Shown: positions 36,582 through 45,684 of the stretch, one piece after another
Layout of the letters: each line of letters starts with the position of its first letter
Position numbering within the stretch: position 1 is the stretch's first letter
Notes under the pieces: model-generated
What the model saw: the letters and a program-made list of their open reading frames with translations, nothing else
Databases searched by the model: none
Told to the model about the DNA's origin: nothing
Translations under genes and position numbers: made by a program
Source of the DNA: Flavihumibacter sp. UBA7668
GTDB lineage: Bacteria > Bacteroidota > Bacteroidia > Chitinophagales > Chitinophagaceae
Direction: 5' to 3'
Assembly: GCF_002483205.1 (NCBI RefSeq)
Contig: NZ_DLHM01000001.1
Coordinates: forward strand, 248,001-312,000
Length of the DNA: 64,000 bases

Positions 36582-39527
36582 TTAAAAGTTAATAGATAAA
36601 CCGGCAATAAAACTGCGGGCATTCGGATAAGGATTGGTGTTATCACTTGATTCAACATCAAATCCTGTAAAACGGGTCCAGGTTACTGCATTCTGTACAG
36701 ATGCATAAACACGCATACCAGTAGAACTTATTTTTCGAACAAAACTATTTGCCGGAAACTGATAAGCCAGTTCAATATTTCTTAAGCGCAGGTAATCACC
36801 TTTTTGCAGATTTGCATTGGTACCATCGCCATTGCTATATGGACTTCCCACACGTGGTGCAGGATATCGGTTACTTGGTCGACTCGGGGTCCAATAACCA
36901 TTGAAATATTCCTGACTCATATTACCCCAGGTGTTGAAAGAATTTAAATAACGATTCAGTGAATTGTTGATCATGTGTCCACCTGCGTAGGTGAAAAAAG
37001 TAATTAACTCAATTCCTTTGTACCGGAATGTATTGGTGAAACTTCCATAATATTTAGGCACACTGATTCCGGAGAAGGCCCTGTCATCGCCATTAATAAC
37101 CCCATCATTGTTCAGGTCTTTTACTTTTCTGTCGCCCGGTTGGGCATTGTAGCCGGCAGCTTTTGAAGTTTCATCTGTCTGCCAAATTCCATCTGCCTGT
37201 AAGGTATAATAGGTATTGATATGTTTACCTACGAAAAGGGACTTATTCACATCTGTTTTACCATTATACAGTTCAGCAATTTTATTATCATTAAAGGAAA
37301 TATTACCGGATGTTCTCCAGGAGAAATTTTTGGTATTAATATTTATGGTAGTTAAACTGAATTCAATTCCCTTATTATTAATTTGTCCAATATTGGTAAG
37401 AGAGTTATCAAAACCAGATTCGGTTGGAAGTGGTACCAGCCAAAGCAGATCCGTTGTTTTCTTATAGTAAACATCCACCGTACCGGCTATCCTGTTTTTC
37501 AGTATTCCAAAATCAAGACCCAGATCAATCTGGTTGGCTTTCTCCCAGGTTAAATTGGGATTACTGATAGTGTTTTGTACTGAACCTGTTGCCAGATTTC
37601 CCCCAAATACATAATCAGACCATTCACCACCCTGACTAATAGTTGCAGCATAGGCATAATCTCCAATATTCTGATTCCCCAAACGACCAATACTGGCGCG
37701 TAATTTCAATTCACTGAAGATCTCCTGCTTCTCCATAAAAGCTTCGTTGGTAACTCTCCAGGCGAATGCAGCTGATGGAAAAAAGCCCCATTGTTTTCCC
37801 GGAGCAAATCGGGATGATCCATCCTGTCGCATCGTTACCGTAAACAGATACTTATCATCAAAATTATAATTCACCCGGCCATAAAAAGAAGTCAGCGTAG
37901 ATGCAGAAGCATAGGAGCCATTTGGACCATGGTTCTGCGCACCACCCAGGTTATCATATCCTAAAACCGGAGATAAATTCTTGGAATCTGCGGTTGTGCT
38001 TTCATAGGTGTATTTGGATGCGGAGAAACCACCTAATACAGTAAAGCGATGACTATCATTCAGATCAAACTGATAAGTAGCCGTATTCTCCGATTGCATA
38101 TACCTTTTTTTACCATTGAATTTAACAGCATGCCCGCCATCCGGATAATGTTGTCCCATACGGCCATCCTCATAGGAGTTTACATTAAAAAATTCCAGTT
38201 CACCGCCGTTATCTGATCGGATCTTCAGTCCTTTGATTGGTTCAATTTCAAAATAAACAGATCCCACTGCCCTGCTTTTTTTTGTCACTTTATCCAGCAG
38301 ATCAACAATGGCTACCGGGTTTGCCTTTGTATTCAGAAATCCATCAAAATAGTCTCCATTATCCAGGTAAACAGGAGCTGTTGGTTGTGAACTGATGGCA
38401 CTGAACATGGTACCATATCCCGAATCATCTTCTTCATTGATATTTTTAAGGGATGATTCAATAATATTAAAACGCAAGCCCGTTTTCAACCATTTATTCG
38501 TTTGCGCATCCATGTTGTATCGGAGAGTAACTTTGCGGAAAGAGGAGTTTTTGATGGTTCCCTGCTGGTCATAGAAATCTGCACCTAAAAAATGTTTAAC
38601 CGTTTCATTTCCACCTGATATACCAAGATTGTAATTGGAATATTTTCCATCCTGCGTGATGGCATCCTGCCAGTCGGTAGATTCACCGCGACTTAAATAC
38701 CTGAGCTCTTCGGTAGTCCAGCTATAATCAGGAATTGCTCTTGTTGCCAACTGATAATATTCCTGGGCATTCATGAGTTTTTGTTTGTTCATCATTTTCT
38801 GGAAACCTCCATTGAGATTGAGTGTGATGCGGGCCTGCCCTTTGGTTCCCTGCCTGGTGGTAACAAGTATCACTCCATTGGAGCCACGGGATCCATAGAT
38901 GGCAGCGGAAGATGCGTCTTTCAGCACTTCAATGGATTGAATATCGCCCGGTGATAAATCCTGGAGACCTCCTTCCACAGGAATACCATCCACCACATAA
39001 AGCGGACTGTTTCCTGCACGGAGAGAACCCGATCCACGGATTACCACAGAGGCATCTCCTCCGGGTTTCACTGAACCGGTAGTTACAAAAACACCGGCAG
39101 CAAGTCCTTGCAATGCACTGGTAGCTGTGCCCACTTTTGCATTCTTTAATTCATCTGCTTTGATGGTGGCAACAGATCCGGTGAGATCAGATTTTTTGGT
39201 GGACCCATATCCAACCACTACCACATCATCCAGGTTTACGGCAGCGTTCTGAAGAGAAATATTTAGTGATGTTTCATCCGTAATAGTGATGGTGCGTGCC
39301 ACCATACCCGTAAAACTGATTTGAATAAGCTGTCCACGATTCAATGTGACAGAAAATTTACCGGTTGAATCGGTGGTGGTCAGCGATGGACCATTTTTGA
39401 GTGAAATGGTTGCACCTGCCAATGGTTGCTGATTACCATCTGTAACCAGTCCGCTGATCCTGTTTTGTGCCCATGCAGTGGCAGTTAAGATCAATGCCAG
39501 CACAAGTATCGTTAGTTGTTTGTACAT
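36582..39527 (-). CDS. SusC/RagA family TonB-dependent outer-membrane transporter
   Basis: The 981-residue protein has a signal peptide (1-20, ending AWAQ) and a carboxypeptidase-regulatory-like domain (~22-98). The plug domain carries VVVGYGSTKKSDLTGSV and IYGSRGSNGVILVTTRQG, and the barrel ends AGLSINF with a terminal Phe. It has no extra TonB-interacting (STN) domain. With SusD it should import a ligand that the nucleoside hydrolase and the paired lipoproteins process. Downstream of the TIG lipoprotein by 27 bp, same strand, same operon. Confidence 0.95.
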   Translation of the reverse strand: MYKQLTILVLALILTATAWAQNRISGLVTDGNQQPLAGATISLKNGPSLTTTDSTGKFSVTLNRGQLIQISFTGMVARTITITDETSLNISLQNAAVNLDDVVVVGYGSTKKSDLTGSVATIKADELKNAKVGTATSALQGLAAGVFVTTGSVKPGGDASVVIRGSGSLRAGNSPLYVVDGIPVEGGLQDLSPGDIQSIEVLKDASSAAIYGSRGSNGVILVTTRQGTKGQARITLNLNGGFQKMMNKQKLMNAQEYYQLATRAIPDYSWTTEELRYLSRGESTDWQDAITQDGKYSNYNLGISGGNETVKHFLGADFYDQQGTIKNSSFRKVTLRYNMDAQTNKWLKTGLRFNIIESSLKNINEEDDSGYGTMFSAISSQPTAPVYLDNGDYFDGFLNTKANPVAIVDLLDKVTKKSRAVGSVYFEIEPIKGLKIRSDNGGELEFFNVNSYEDGRMGQHYPDGGHAVKFNGKKRYMQSENTATYQFDLNDSHRFTVLGGFSASKYTYESTTADSKNLSPVLGYDNLGGAQNHGPNGSYASASTLTSFYGRVNYNFDDKYLFTVTMRQDGSSRFAPGKQWGFFPSAAFAWRVTNEAFMEKQEIFSELKLRASIGRLGNQNIGDYAYAATISQGGEWSDYVFGGNLATGSVQNTISNPNLTWEKANQIDLGLDFGILKNRIAGTVDVYYKKTTDLLWLVPLPTESGFDNSLTNIGQINNKGIEFSLTTININTKNFSWRTSGNISFNDNKIAELYNGKTDVNKSLFVGKHINTYYTLQADGIWQTDETSKAAGYNAQPGDRKVKDLNNDGVINGDDRAFSGISVPKYYGSFTNTFRYKGIELITFFTYAGGHMINNSLNRYLNSFNTWGNMSQEYFNGYWTPSRPSNRYPAPRVGSPYSNGDGTNANLQKGDYLRLRNIELAYQFPANSFVRKISSTGMRVYASVQNAVTWTRFTGFDVESSDNTNPYPNARSFIAGLSINF

Positions 39528-39554
39528 TTTTTGAAATTGATGGATTGAAAAATC

Positions 39555-40712
39555 TTAGAAATATCGAACAGGACGAATACCAATCTTCCAGCCTTCTTTA
39601 TCAACAAAGCCAGACACAACATTTACCGGTTCATAAAAATTGACATAAAACGCAGCCCAGCCGGCAGCATCACCATCCGCTTCGCTGGATGACCAGTAAT
39701 TATTGGCAGGCATTCCGGCACCTTTTGTCCAAAGCATATCTTTAACTTTGAACAACTCAATCAATTCTTCCTGGGAGGGAAGAAACCAGTCTGCATATAC
39801 TTCATTATTACTTGTAACAGTTAGTTCATCACACAATTCAAAGGCCGCTTTTTTTGAATTCCAGCTATTATTATTCTGCCTGAATGCCGCCATCCTGGTT
39901 TGTAGTTTAGCGGTATTTGATTTGCCGGATCCAATTGCTTTACCTGTTCCTGCCGCACCTGAAAGTGCCAATCCGGGACCAAATGATTCCGTAGCGGTAC
40001 CAAGATTTTCTTTATGAACAATAAAGCCATGTATCTTATTCGATTCAACGTAATAAACAATACCACCACCGATTTCATCACCAACCTGCACTTCAATTCC
40101 AATAGTACCCAGGGTGGATCTGCGTTGACCCCGAACGATTGTAACCGTATTTTGTCCATACGCTTCAGAAGGAATTTCGAATTGAATGCCTTCTCCCGAA
40201 ACAGTAACAGGAATCGAAATAATTTTACCCTCCGGATAAAAAGCTGCGGTAAGCTGAATTTCGTCGCCATTCTGAAAACCTTCCCCACCAATTGAAATGA
40301 CAGAACCGGAAGCCGAAGTACCGGTTGGCATGGAAAGATTGTCAATAACCACAACAAGCGGAACAATCAATTCTCCATCGAGCGTGGTTTGCAGGTTATG
40401 CCGCTCCACTGTTACGGTATAGGCGCCTCCTGCATCTTCAGGAACCAGGAATCGGATTTCCTGATTATTAACAGAAGTAACTTCTGCTTCTGTCATGGCA
40501 GTTTCATTTTCCAGGAAGATTTTATCATCCGGATCAAAGCCCTTACCTCTTATGGTGGCTTCGCGGCCCGGCATAACCTCATTAATACCAGGAAAAACTA
40601 TCTCCTTAAGAATTGGAGCAATGGGAATTGGAGCGGGTGCATCGTCTTTTTGGCAACCCCAGAGAACGAACAGGCAGCAATATAGCAGCCAGCAGTAAGA
40701 AAATGTACGCAT
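39555..40712 (-). CDS. Lipoprotein with two IPT/TIG domains and a C-terminal DUF1566 (Lcl_C)-like domain
   Basis: The 385-residue protein has a lipobox (LWGC, Cys20). Two tandem Ig-like IPT/TIG modules follow (~33-115 and ~118-205, each with I-x-G-x-G-F and a D/G-x-I-x-L strand). A C-terminal domain (~210-385) shows GGGIVYYV, WFLPSQEELIELF, NNYWSSSEA and GIRPVRYF, hallmarks of the DUF1566/Lcl C-terminal family. It is probably a surface lipoprotein that assists SusC/SusD binding, in the position of a SusE-like accessory, though its placement before SusC is less usual. The ligand is unknown. Confidence 0.8.
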   Translation of the reverse strand: MRTFSYCWLLYCCLFVLWGCQKDDAPAPIPIAPILKEIVFPGINEVMPGREATIRGKGFDPDDKIFLENETAMTEAEVTSVNNQEIRFLVPEDAGGAYTVTVERHNLQTTLDGELIVPLVVVIDNLSMPTGTSASGSVISIGGEGFQNGDEIQLTAAFYPEGKIISIPVTVSGEGIQFEIPSEAYGQNTVTIVRGQRRSTLGTIGIEVQVGDEIGGGIVYYVESNKIHGFIVHKENLGTATESFGPGLALSGAAGTGKAIGSGKSNTAKLQTRMAAFRQNNNSWNSKKAAFELCDELTVTSNNEVYADWFLPSQEELIELFKVKDMLWTKGAGMPANNYWSSSEADGDAAGWAAFYVNFYEPVNVVSGFVDKEGWKIGIRPVRYF

Positions 40713-40757
40713 GGTCAGATCGTTTTATGTTGGAGAATTTGAAGTATCAACAGCAGT

Positions 40758-41768
40758 TTAGAGGCCGGCTGCAATAACAAGAGAGAGGCCGGCAATAAAC
40801 AAAAGAAACATGGCTGAAATGAGTTTTTTTACAACAGGCGGACTACCGGAAAATTCCTTCCAGATATATACGCCCCAGATTGCTGCAACGAGTGTGGCAC
40901 CTTGTCCAAGTCCGTAGGAGATGGCAGCGCCTGCTTTTCCTGCAGCAATCAGGTTAAAGAGGTTGCCGAGTGCCCAAATAGCGCCACCAGCCAAACCAAT
41001 CAGATGTAATGAAAAACGTCCCTTGAAATAATCGCTATAAGAAAGTGAATGGCCGCTCAATGGATTTTTCATGAGGTAGGAATTGAAAAACAGATTACTT
41101 AATACTATACCGAGAGCGAAGACAACAGAGGCGGTATAAGGTGTCATTTTTTGCGCAGCAGGTTGTTGAAAATTTTCAAGATCCATACTCACTGCAATGA
41201 ATTTGTAAAAGAAAGACATTAATAAACCGGCTACAACAGAAAGCAGAATACCCCTGGTAGCAGGTTTCTGAGATGTGTTGGATTTTTTTCCATAGGCAAC
41301 CGCATTCAGCACAATTGCCATCGCTACCAATGCAACACCTGTGAAAAGCAAAACTGGATCTCCATTTTCAGTACCGCTATAATTTACCAGCACACCAATA
41401 ATTAATGCCAGACCAATTCCAATTGGAAAGGCCACCGACATACCGGCTATGGCGATAGCTGCCGTCAGCATCATATTCGCCAGATTGAATACGGCACCCC
41501 CAATAAGCGCGCTCAGGAAATTTCCACCGGACACCTGTTGCAAATCTTCCAGAAATGGGCGACCTCCGGCACCAATGCTTCCCATTGTAAGTGCAGCCAG
41601 CAGGGAGAATGCCAGGATGCCCAGTACATAATCCCAATAGAATAATTCAAAAGGCCATTTGCCTGTTGTAAGTTTTTGCGTATTTGCCCAGGAACCCCAG
41701 CAGAGCATGGTAATAAAACAAAACAGGATCGCGAGCGGATAACTTTGAATGATAAACATAGGCAGCAA
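40758..41768 (-). CDS. GRP/RhaT-type DMT-superfamily sugar transporter (ribose candidate)
   Basis: The 336-residue integral membrane protein has about 10 hydrophobic helices. The N-terminal CWGSWANTQKL segment and an internal repeat of five-helix halves fit the GRP sugar-uptake / ureide-permease-like branch of the drug/metabolite transporter superfamily. Positioned between ribokinase (36 bp upstream) and the SusC/SusD genes, it most likely moves ribose released by the nucleoside hydrolase across the inner membrane. Substrate assignment is from context only. Confidence 0.78.
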   Translation of the reverse strand: MLPMFIIQSYPLAILFCFITMLCWGSWANTQKLTTGKWPFELFYWDYVLGILAFSLLAALTMGSIGAGGRPFLEDLQQVSGGNFLSALIGGAVFNLANMMLTAAIAIAGMSVAFPIGIGLALIIGVLVNYSGTENGDPVLLFTGVALVAMAIVLNAVAYGKKSNTSQKPATRGILLSVVAGLLMSFFYKFIAVSMDLENFQQPAAQKMTPYTASVVFALGIVLSNLFFNSYLMKNPLSGHSLSYSDYFKGRFSLHLIGLAGGAIWALGNLFNLIAAGKAGAAISYGLGQGATLVAAIWGVYIWKEFSGSPPVVKKLISAMFLLFIAGLSLVIAAGL

Positions 41769-41804
41769 TTCAATTGGTGAGCAAAGCGTACAATTCTGTT
41801 ATAA

Positions 41805-42737
41805 TTAGGCACCAGCCAGTTGCAACTGGGCGGCAATCAGTTCATTTCGATAAGGAATGGAAGATTGGGCGCCTAATCGGGTGACGGATATCGAGGCTGC
41901 ATCGCATGCAAAAGCCACAGCTTCCTTCAATTCTTTGCCTTCTGCGAGTGCCACTGCCAGCGCGCCGTTAAAGACATCACCGGCGGCAGTTGAATCAATA
42001 GTTTCAACCTTTCTGGCAGACTGAACAGAGAGTTCCCCATTTTCACAAATCACAGCCCCCAAACTACCCATCGTAACCACAACGTGTTTGACGCCTTTCT
42101 CACAAATAATCCGTGCAGCATCTCCAGCCGTTTCCATACTTGTCACTTCCATTCCGGCCAACATACCGGCTTCTGTTTTGTTTGGGGTAAGAATATCAAC
42201 TCCGGACAATAGTTCCGGACTAAGCACCTGCGCGGGAGCAGGGTTAAGAATTACGCGTACACCATTGGCGGATGCATAATTAACCACATAGTCAACTGTT
42301 TCGATGGGAATTTCTAATTGAAGCAACACAATGCCTGCTGTATCAATGGTGGGAAGTGCTCCTTTCAGATCAGCATTTTGGAGGTTGGCGTTTGCCCCGG
42401 AAGCCACAACAATACTATTTTCACCCGCCTGATCAACTGTAATTAATGCTACACCGGAAGGCAGGTTTTCATCAAACTGAATTAGGTGAGTATCTATGCC
42501 CTCATGATTGAAAAGTTGGGAAAACTGCTTACCAAACAGATCGTTGCCGAGTTTGGAAATAAAAACAACTTCACCGCCCAAACGGGCTACTGCTACAGCC
42601 TGGTTGGCCCCTTTGCCCCCGGCATTCATAAAAAAAGAGCCTGATAAAACGGTTTCACCTGGTACGGGGATATGGTCCGTTTTCACCACCATATCCATAT
42701 TAGAGCTACCAACTACTACTATTTTTTTTGAATTCAT
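41805..42737 (-). CDS. rbsK: Ribokinase
   Basis: The 310-residue PfkB-family kinase has the ribokinase N-terminal signature GGKGANQA (residues 40-47), NPAPA (165-169), TPNKTEA (184-190) and the ATP/anion-hole motif AAGD with catalytic base Asp254. It phosphorylates D-ribose to ribose 5-phosphate. It is the first gene of the minus-strand ribose/nucleoside operon, and its promoter lies in the 199-bp region shared with the divergent helical-repeat protein gene. Full length, with no missing motif. Confidence 0.92.
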   Translation of the reverse strand: MNSKKIVVVGSSNMDMVVKTDHIPVPGETVLSGSFFMNAGGKGANQAVAVARLGGEVVFISKLGNDLFGKQFSQLFNHEGIDTHLIQFDENLPSGVALITVDQAGENSIVVASGANANLQNADLKGALPTIDTAGIVLLQLEIPIETVDYVVNYASANGVRVILNPAPAQVLSPELLSGVDILTPNKTEAGMLAGMEVTSMETAGDAARIICEKGVKHVVVTMGSLGAVICENGELSVQSARKVETIDSTAAGDVFNGALAVALAEGKELKEAVAFACDAASISVTRLGAQSSIPYRNELIAAQLQLAGA

Positions 42738-42936
42738 ATGTTTTTATATGGATGAGAGAACTTGCAATCGTTGAAACCAAATGTACCTATCCAATCAGGT
42801 AAAAGAGAAGCCAACAAAACGATGATTCAGGATTCATAAATTAAGTGAATGTATTATTCTATCATTTTATTTCATTGTTAATCAATATATTGCGATTTAG
42901 TAGAATTGAACATTTCGTAATTCTTTATTGCAAATC

Positions 42937-44418
42937 ATGTCAATTAAATCGGTTCAGCAATTAATCAACTCGATGTCGGGTGCAGAGAAACGATATTTTA
43001 AACTCAACACCGGCAAGGGGGTTGGCGGAAAAGATTATCTGCGTTTGTTTGAGTTGTTGAGCGAGGAAGGCATCCCCGATGAATTACTCCGGCAAAAAGC
43101 TCAATCCGCCTTTGACCCTATAGCGCTGGATAGCTTGTCGCGTTACCTGACGGATCAGTTAACGGATTGCCTGATCCAGTTAAAAATCAATAAAGACCCT
43201 TTGTTTCAACTATACCAGGGTATTATGCGGGTGAAGGTGTTGCAGGAGCGGTCATTGCAGACGGAAAGCGATAAAAAACTATTGAAGCTTCGGCAAAAGG
43301 CAAGTGAACTGGAACAACCATCGATCCAATACATCGCTTACAGATTGGAGCTGGACAGATGGAATGCAACTGGTTTTGCAACTATTACTGACCAGGAATT
43401 GGTGGATCAACAAATGAAAGCCCGGGAATTATTAAAAGGCATGAATTATATCCAGGATCATTATTCTCTTTTTGAGATGATGAAATTCAGGTTATTGCAA
43501 GGCGGACAAATACTGGCTGATAGCGATAAAAAAAAGCTCAATGATCTGATGTTAAGTGAGCTGGTTTTGATGGCGGGCAAACACCAGAATAATTTTACCA
43601 CACAGAAACTGCACCTGCTGTTTCAATCTTATTTTCTTACCACGATTGGTGATTTTGAATCAGCTGTCAAAACCTATCATTCGCTTAATAAAGTATTCGA
43701 GGATCATCTGCATTTACTGGATCATCCGCCACTGGATTATTTAGCAGCACTGGAGGGAATTCTGAATAGTTTAAGAAGAGTTGACAAGTGGGATGATACG
43801 GATTATTACCTGGGAAAACTGATGCAGCTGGATCAATCTGATTATCCGGAATATTTCAGGTATCAGGTAAAAAAGACAGTTGCCATTAATGGATTAAGCC
43901 GGCTTCTTAATAAGGGTGATCTGGCTGGTTGTTTGCAATTGATCAACCAGCTTGATAAAGATGTAGTTGAATCTTATTCACGACTCAATGAAGAGAAGCA
44001 ATGGGAATTGTATTTTTTTATCAGTGTGGTTTATTATCGGAATGGTGCGCTGAAAAAAGCACACCGTTATTTATCCAAGGTGCTGCAACAGCATCAATTA
44101 CAGGCGAACTGGCTGGTGTGCAAAGCTGTTCGACTGCTGGATATGATTATCTATTATGAACAGGGTGATACGGATTATCTGGCATATGAAATCCGGACCT
44201 ACACGCGTTTTTTTAAAAAAGAAAACCGTAGTCTGTTGAAAGTGGAAGAACTTGTTATCCGATTGTTTCAGGCTAAGCCAGCAATTGAACGCAAAGCGAT
44301 GCCGCAGGTTCAGGAAAAAAAACTCCGCCGGCTAATTGCTGAAATCCAGACCGACAAATACGAATGGCAACTGCTGGCCTATTTCGATTTCAGGAAATGG
44401 GTGGAGAACCACATTTAG
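42937..44418 (+). CDS. Uncharacterised helical-repeat cytoplasmic protein divergent from rbsK
   Basis: From ATG 42937 the protein has 493 residues; an upstream TTG at 42928 is in frame but unlikely. No signal peptide or membrane helix is present. It opens with QQLINSMSGAEKRYFKLNTG, which resembles the start of a group of unnamed Bacteroidota proteins, and is almost all alpha-helical with TPR-like pairs (for example YFISVVYYRNGALKKAHRYLSKVLQ). I do not recognise a catalytic site or DNA-binding motif. Its position facing the ribose operon suggests a regulator or sensor, but this is only context. The TAG stop (44416-44418) is the first base triplet of repeat D. Confidence 0.7.
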   Translation: MSIKSVQQLINSMSGAEKRYFKLNTGKGVGGKDYLRLFELLSEEGIPDELLRQKAQSAFDPIALDSLSRYLTDQLTDCLIQLKINKDPLFQLYQGIMRVKVLQERSLQTESDKKLLKLRQKASELEQPSIQYIAYRLELDRWNATGFATITDQELVDQQMKARELLKGMNYIQDHYSLFEMMKFRLLQGGQILADSDKKKLNDLMLSELVLMAGKHQNNFTTQKLHLLFQSYFLTTIGDFESAVKTYHSLNKVFEDHLHLLDHPPLDYLAALEGILNSLRRVDKWDDTDYYLGKLMQLDQSDYPEYFRYQVKKTVAINGLSRLLNKGDLAGCLQLINQLDKDVVESYSRLNEEKQWELYFFISVVYYRNGALKKAHRYLSKVLQQHQLQANWLVCKAVRLLDMIIYYEQGDTDYLAYEIRTYTRFFKKENRSLLKVEELVIRLFQAKPAIERKAMPQVQEKKLRRLIAEIQTDKYEWQLLAYFDFRKWVENHI

Positions 44419-44520
44419 GTGTCAGACAGGTGTTAGAACGCTGTTAGTGAGGCGTCAGATACATGTTAGAACACTCTCAGACATGTGTCTGACACCTGTC
44501 TCACTGGTGTCTGACGTCTT
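44416..44520. repeat. Palindromic dispersed repeat, copy D
   Basis: Two tandem direct units (44418-44448, and a variant from 44449 reading gaggcgtcagatacatgtt) are followed by an inverted half (44479-44520). It lies between convergent genes. The plus-strand stop codon is at its left edge; the minus-strand stop (44501-44503) and the last five sense codons of the amidohydrolase (DVRHQ) are inside the right half. It differs from copy C mainly by an extra unit of about 30 bp. No transposase gene is adjacent. Confidence 0.9.
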
Positions 44521-45598
44521 GCAGGATCTTCCGGGCATTTTCACTATAGACTTTCCGGAGGACATCGTCGCTCAGGTTCAGGCCATGCAAAGCCCAGTGG
44601 TAGCCGTACAATTCCGTGGTATAAAAATGCTCATCCGCCGTTTCGAGAATGCGGAAGGTCGTTTCGTACATGATTTTAGTGGGATGATAATCCGTGCCAT
44701 ATACCACCTTATGTTTGCACTTCTCCAAAAAAGCTGCTGTAGCTCGGGGAATCGGCGCAATCTCCGCCATATGCGCACCCAAATCTGCATAAAGATTATC
44801 ATAGGTAAGCAACAACCTCGATAACACCGAATAATCATTTTCACTATTCGCCAGATGGCAGGCAATAAAAGTTGTTTTGGGATTCGCTTTCACCACATTT
44901 TCCAGGGTCTGAATCATGGCTTTGTGATTTCGAAAGCCTGGCAGGGTAGAATCCAATCGCCATTTGTACCCGTTCATCAAGCCATCGTTGGTGGAATCCA
45001 TTGGCTGGTACATCCAGATAGGATCACCCGTATGAATACTCACCGGGATTTTCAGTTCCGCACATTTTTGAAACAGCGGCTGCATTCGTTTGTCATCCGG
45101 ATGCATTCCGTAGGCAGCAACAGGATCCGAAAACAATTCACCCAGCCCCTTATCACCCAACTCACCCACACCGCGGGCACCTACTTTTACGCAACGTTCC
45201 AATTCTTTTATAGCTGATGCACCCCAACCCGGCTCCTGGTATCCGGTATAATCAAATCCACACCACAATTCAAAACGATCGAGGTAGGGCGTATACACTT
45301 TGTAAACAGAATCAAACAAAGCACCGGTTGCCTTGGTTAAGAGGATAACTTTTTCAATTCCATATTTGTCCATCAGCTTAATCCAGTCCTTGATTTCCTT
45401 CTCTGACTTTGCATATTCATAATGCGAATGCATATCAATTACCGGAAATTTCGCCTTTTCAATTTTGGTCACCGGAATATTATAAACCGATTTCGGGCGG
45501 TAGTTTTTTAGCAGCAAACTGTCGAGCCGCTGAGCGAAAAGAATAGAAGGAAGTAACAAAAACGTTCCGGCTAGAAAAACTAATGACAAAGCCCTCAT
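44501..45598 (-). CDS. Exported amidohydrolase-family metal-dependent hydrolase
   Basis: The 365-residue protein has a signal peptide (1-22, ending LFAQ). It is a TIM-barrel amidohydrolase (amidohydrolase_2 type) with metal-binding HSH (His57, His59), ACHLAN near residue 245 and YGTDYHPTK near 295, the usual last-strand Asp. The substrate is not predictable; relatives include decarboxylases and lactonases. Its C-terminal DVRHQ and stop come from repeat D. The region upstream carries a striking set of GAAAC sites (45636-45684). Confidence 0.82.
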   Translation of the reverse strand: MRALSLVFLAGTFLLLPSILFAQRLDSLLLKNYRPKSVYNIPVTKIEKAKFPVIDMHSHYEYAKSEKEIKDWIKLMDKYGIEKVILLTKATGALFDSVYKVYTPYLDRFELWCGFDYTGYQEPGWGASAIKELERCVKVGARGVGELGDKGLGELFSDPVAAYGMHPDDKRMQPLFQKCAELKIPVSIHTGDPIWMYQPMDSTNDGLMNGYKWRLDSTLPGFRNHKAMIQTLENVVKANPKTTFIACHLANSENDYSVLSRLLLTYDNLYADLGAHMAEIAPIPRATAAFLEKCKHKVVYGTDYHPTKIMYETTFRILETADEHFYTTELYGYHWALHGLNLSDDVLRKVYSENARKILQDVRHQ

Positions 45599-45635
45599 CG
45601 ATCTGTTTTTTAGTTTTGAAAGATCATTTATTTTC

Positions 45636-45684
45636 GTTTCATTTCAATATGAAACTAAATATAAATTTTTCGAAACTAAATATA
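45636..45684. promoter_or_regulatory. Operator-like cluster of GAAAC sites upstream of the amidohydrolase
   Basis: gaaactaaatata occurs twice exactly, at 45651-45663 and 45672-45684, a 21-bp period equal to two helical turns. An inverted copy of its core, gtttca at 45636-45641, pairs with tgaaac at 45650-45655. The cluster lies 38-86 bp upstream of the amidohydrolase start codon, in a 231-bp gap. The rest of that gap shows a small GC-rich hairpin (gcggtaagccgc near 45754) and a T-run. The binding protein is unknown. Confidence 0.45.
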
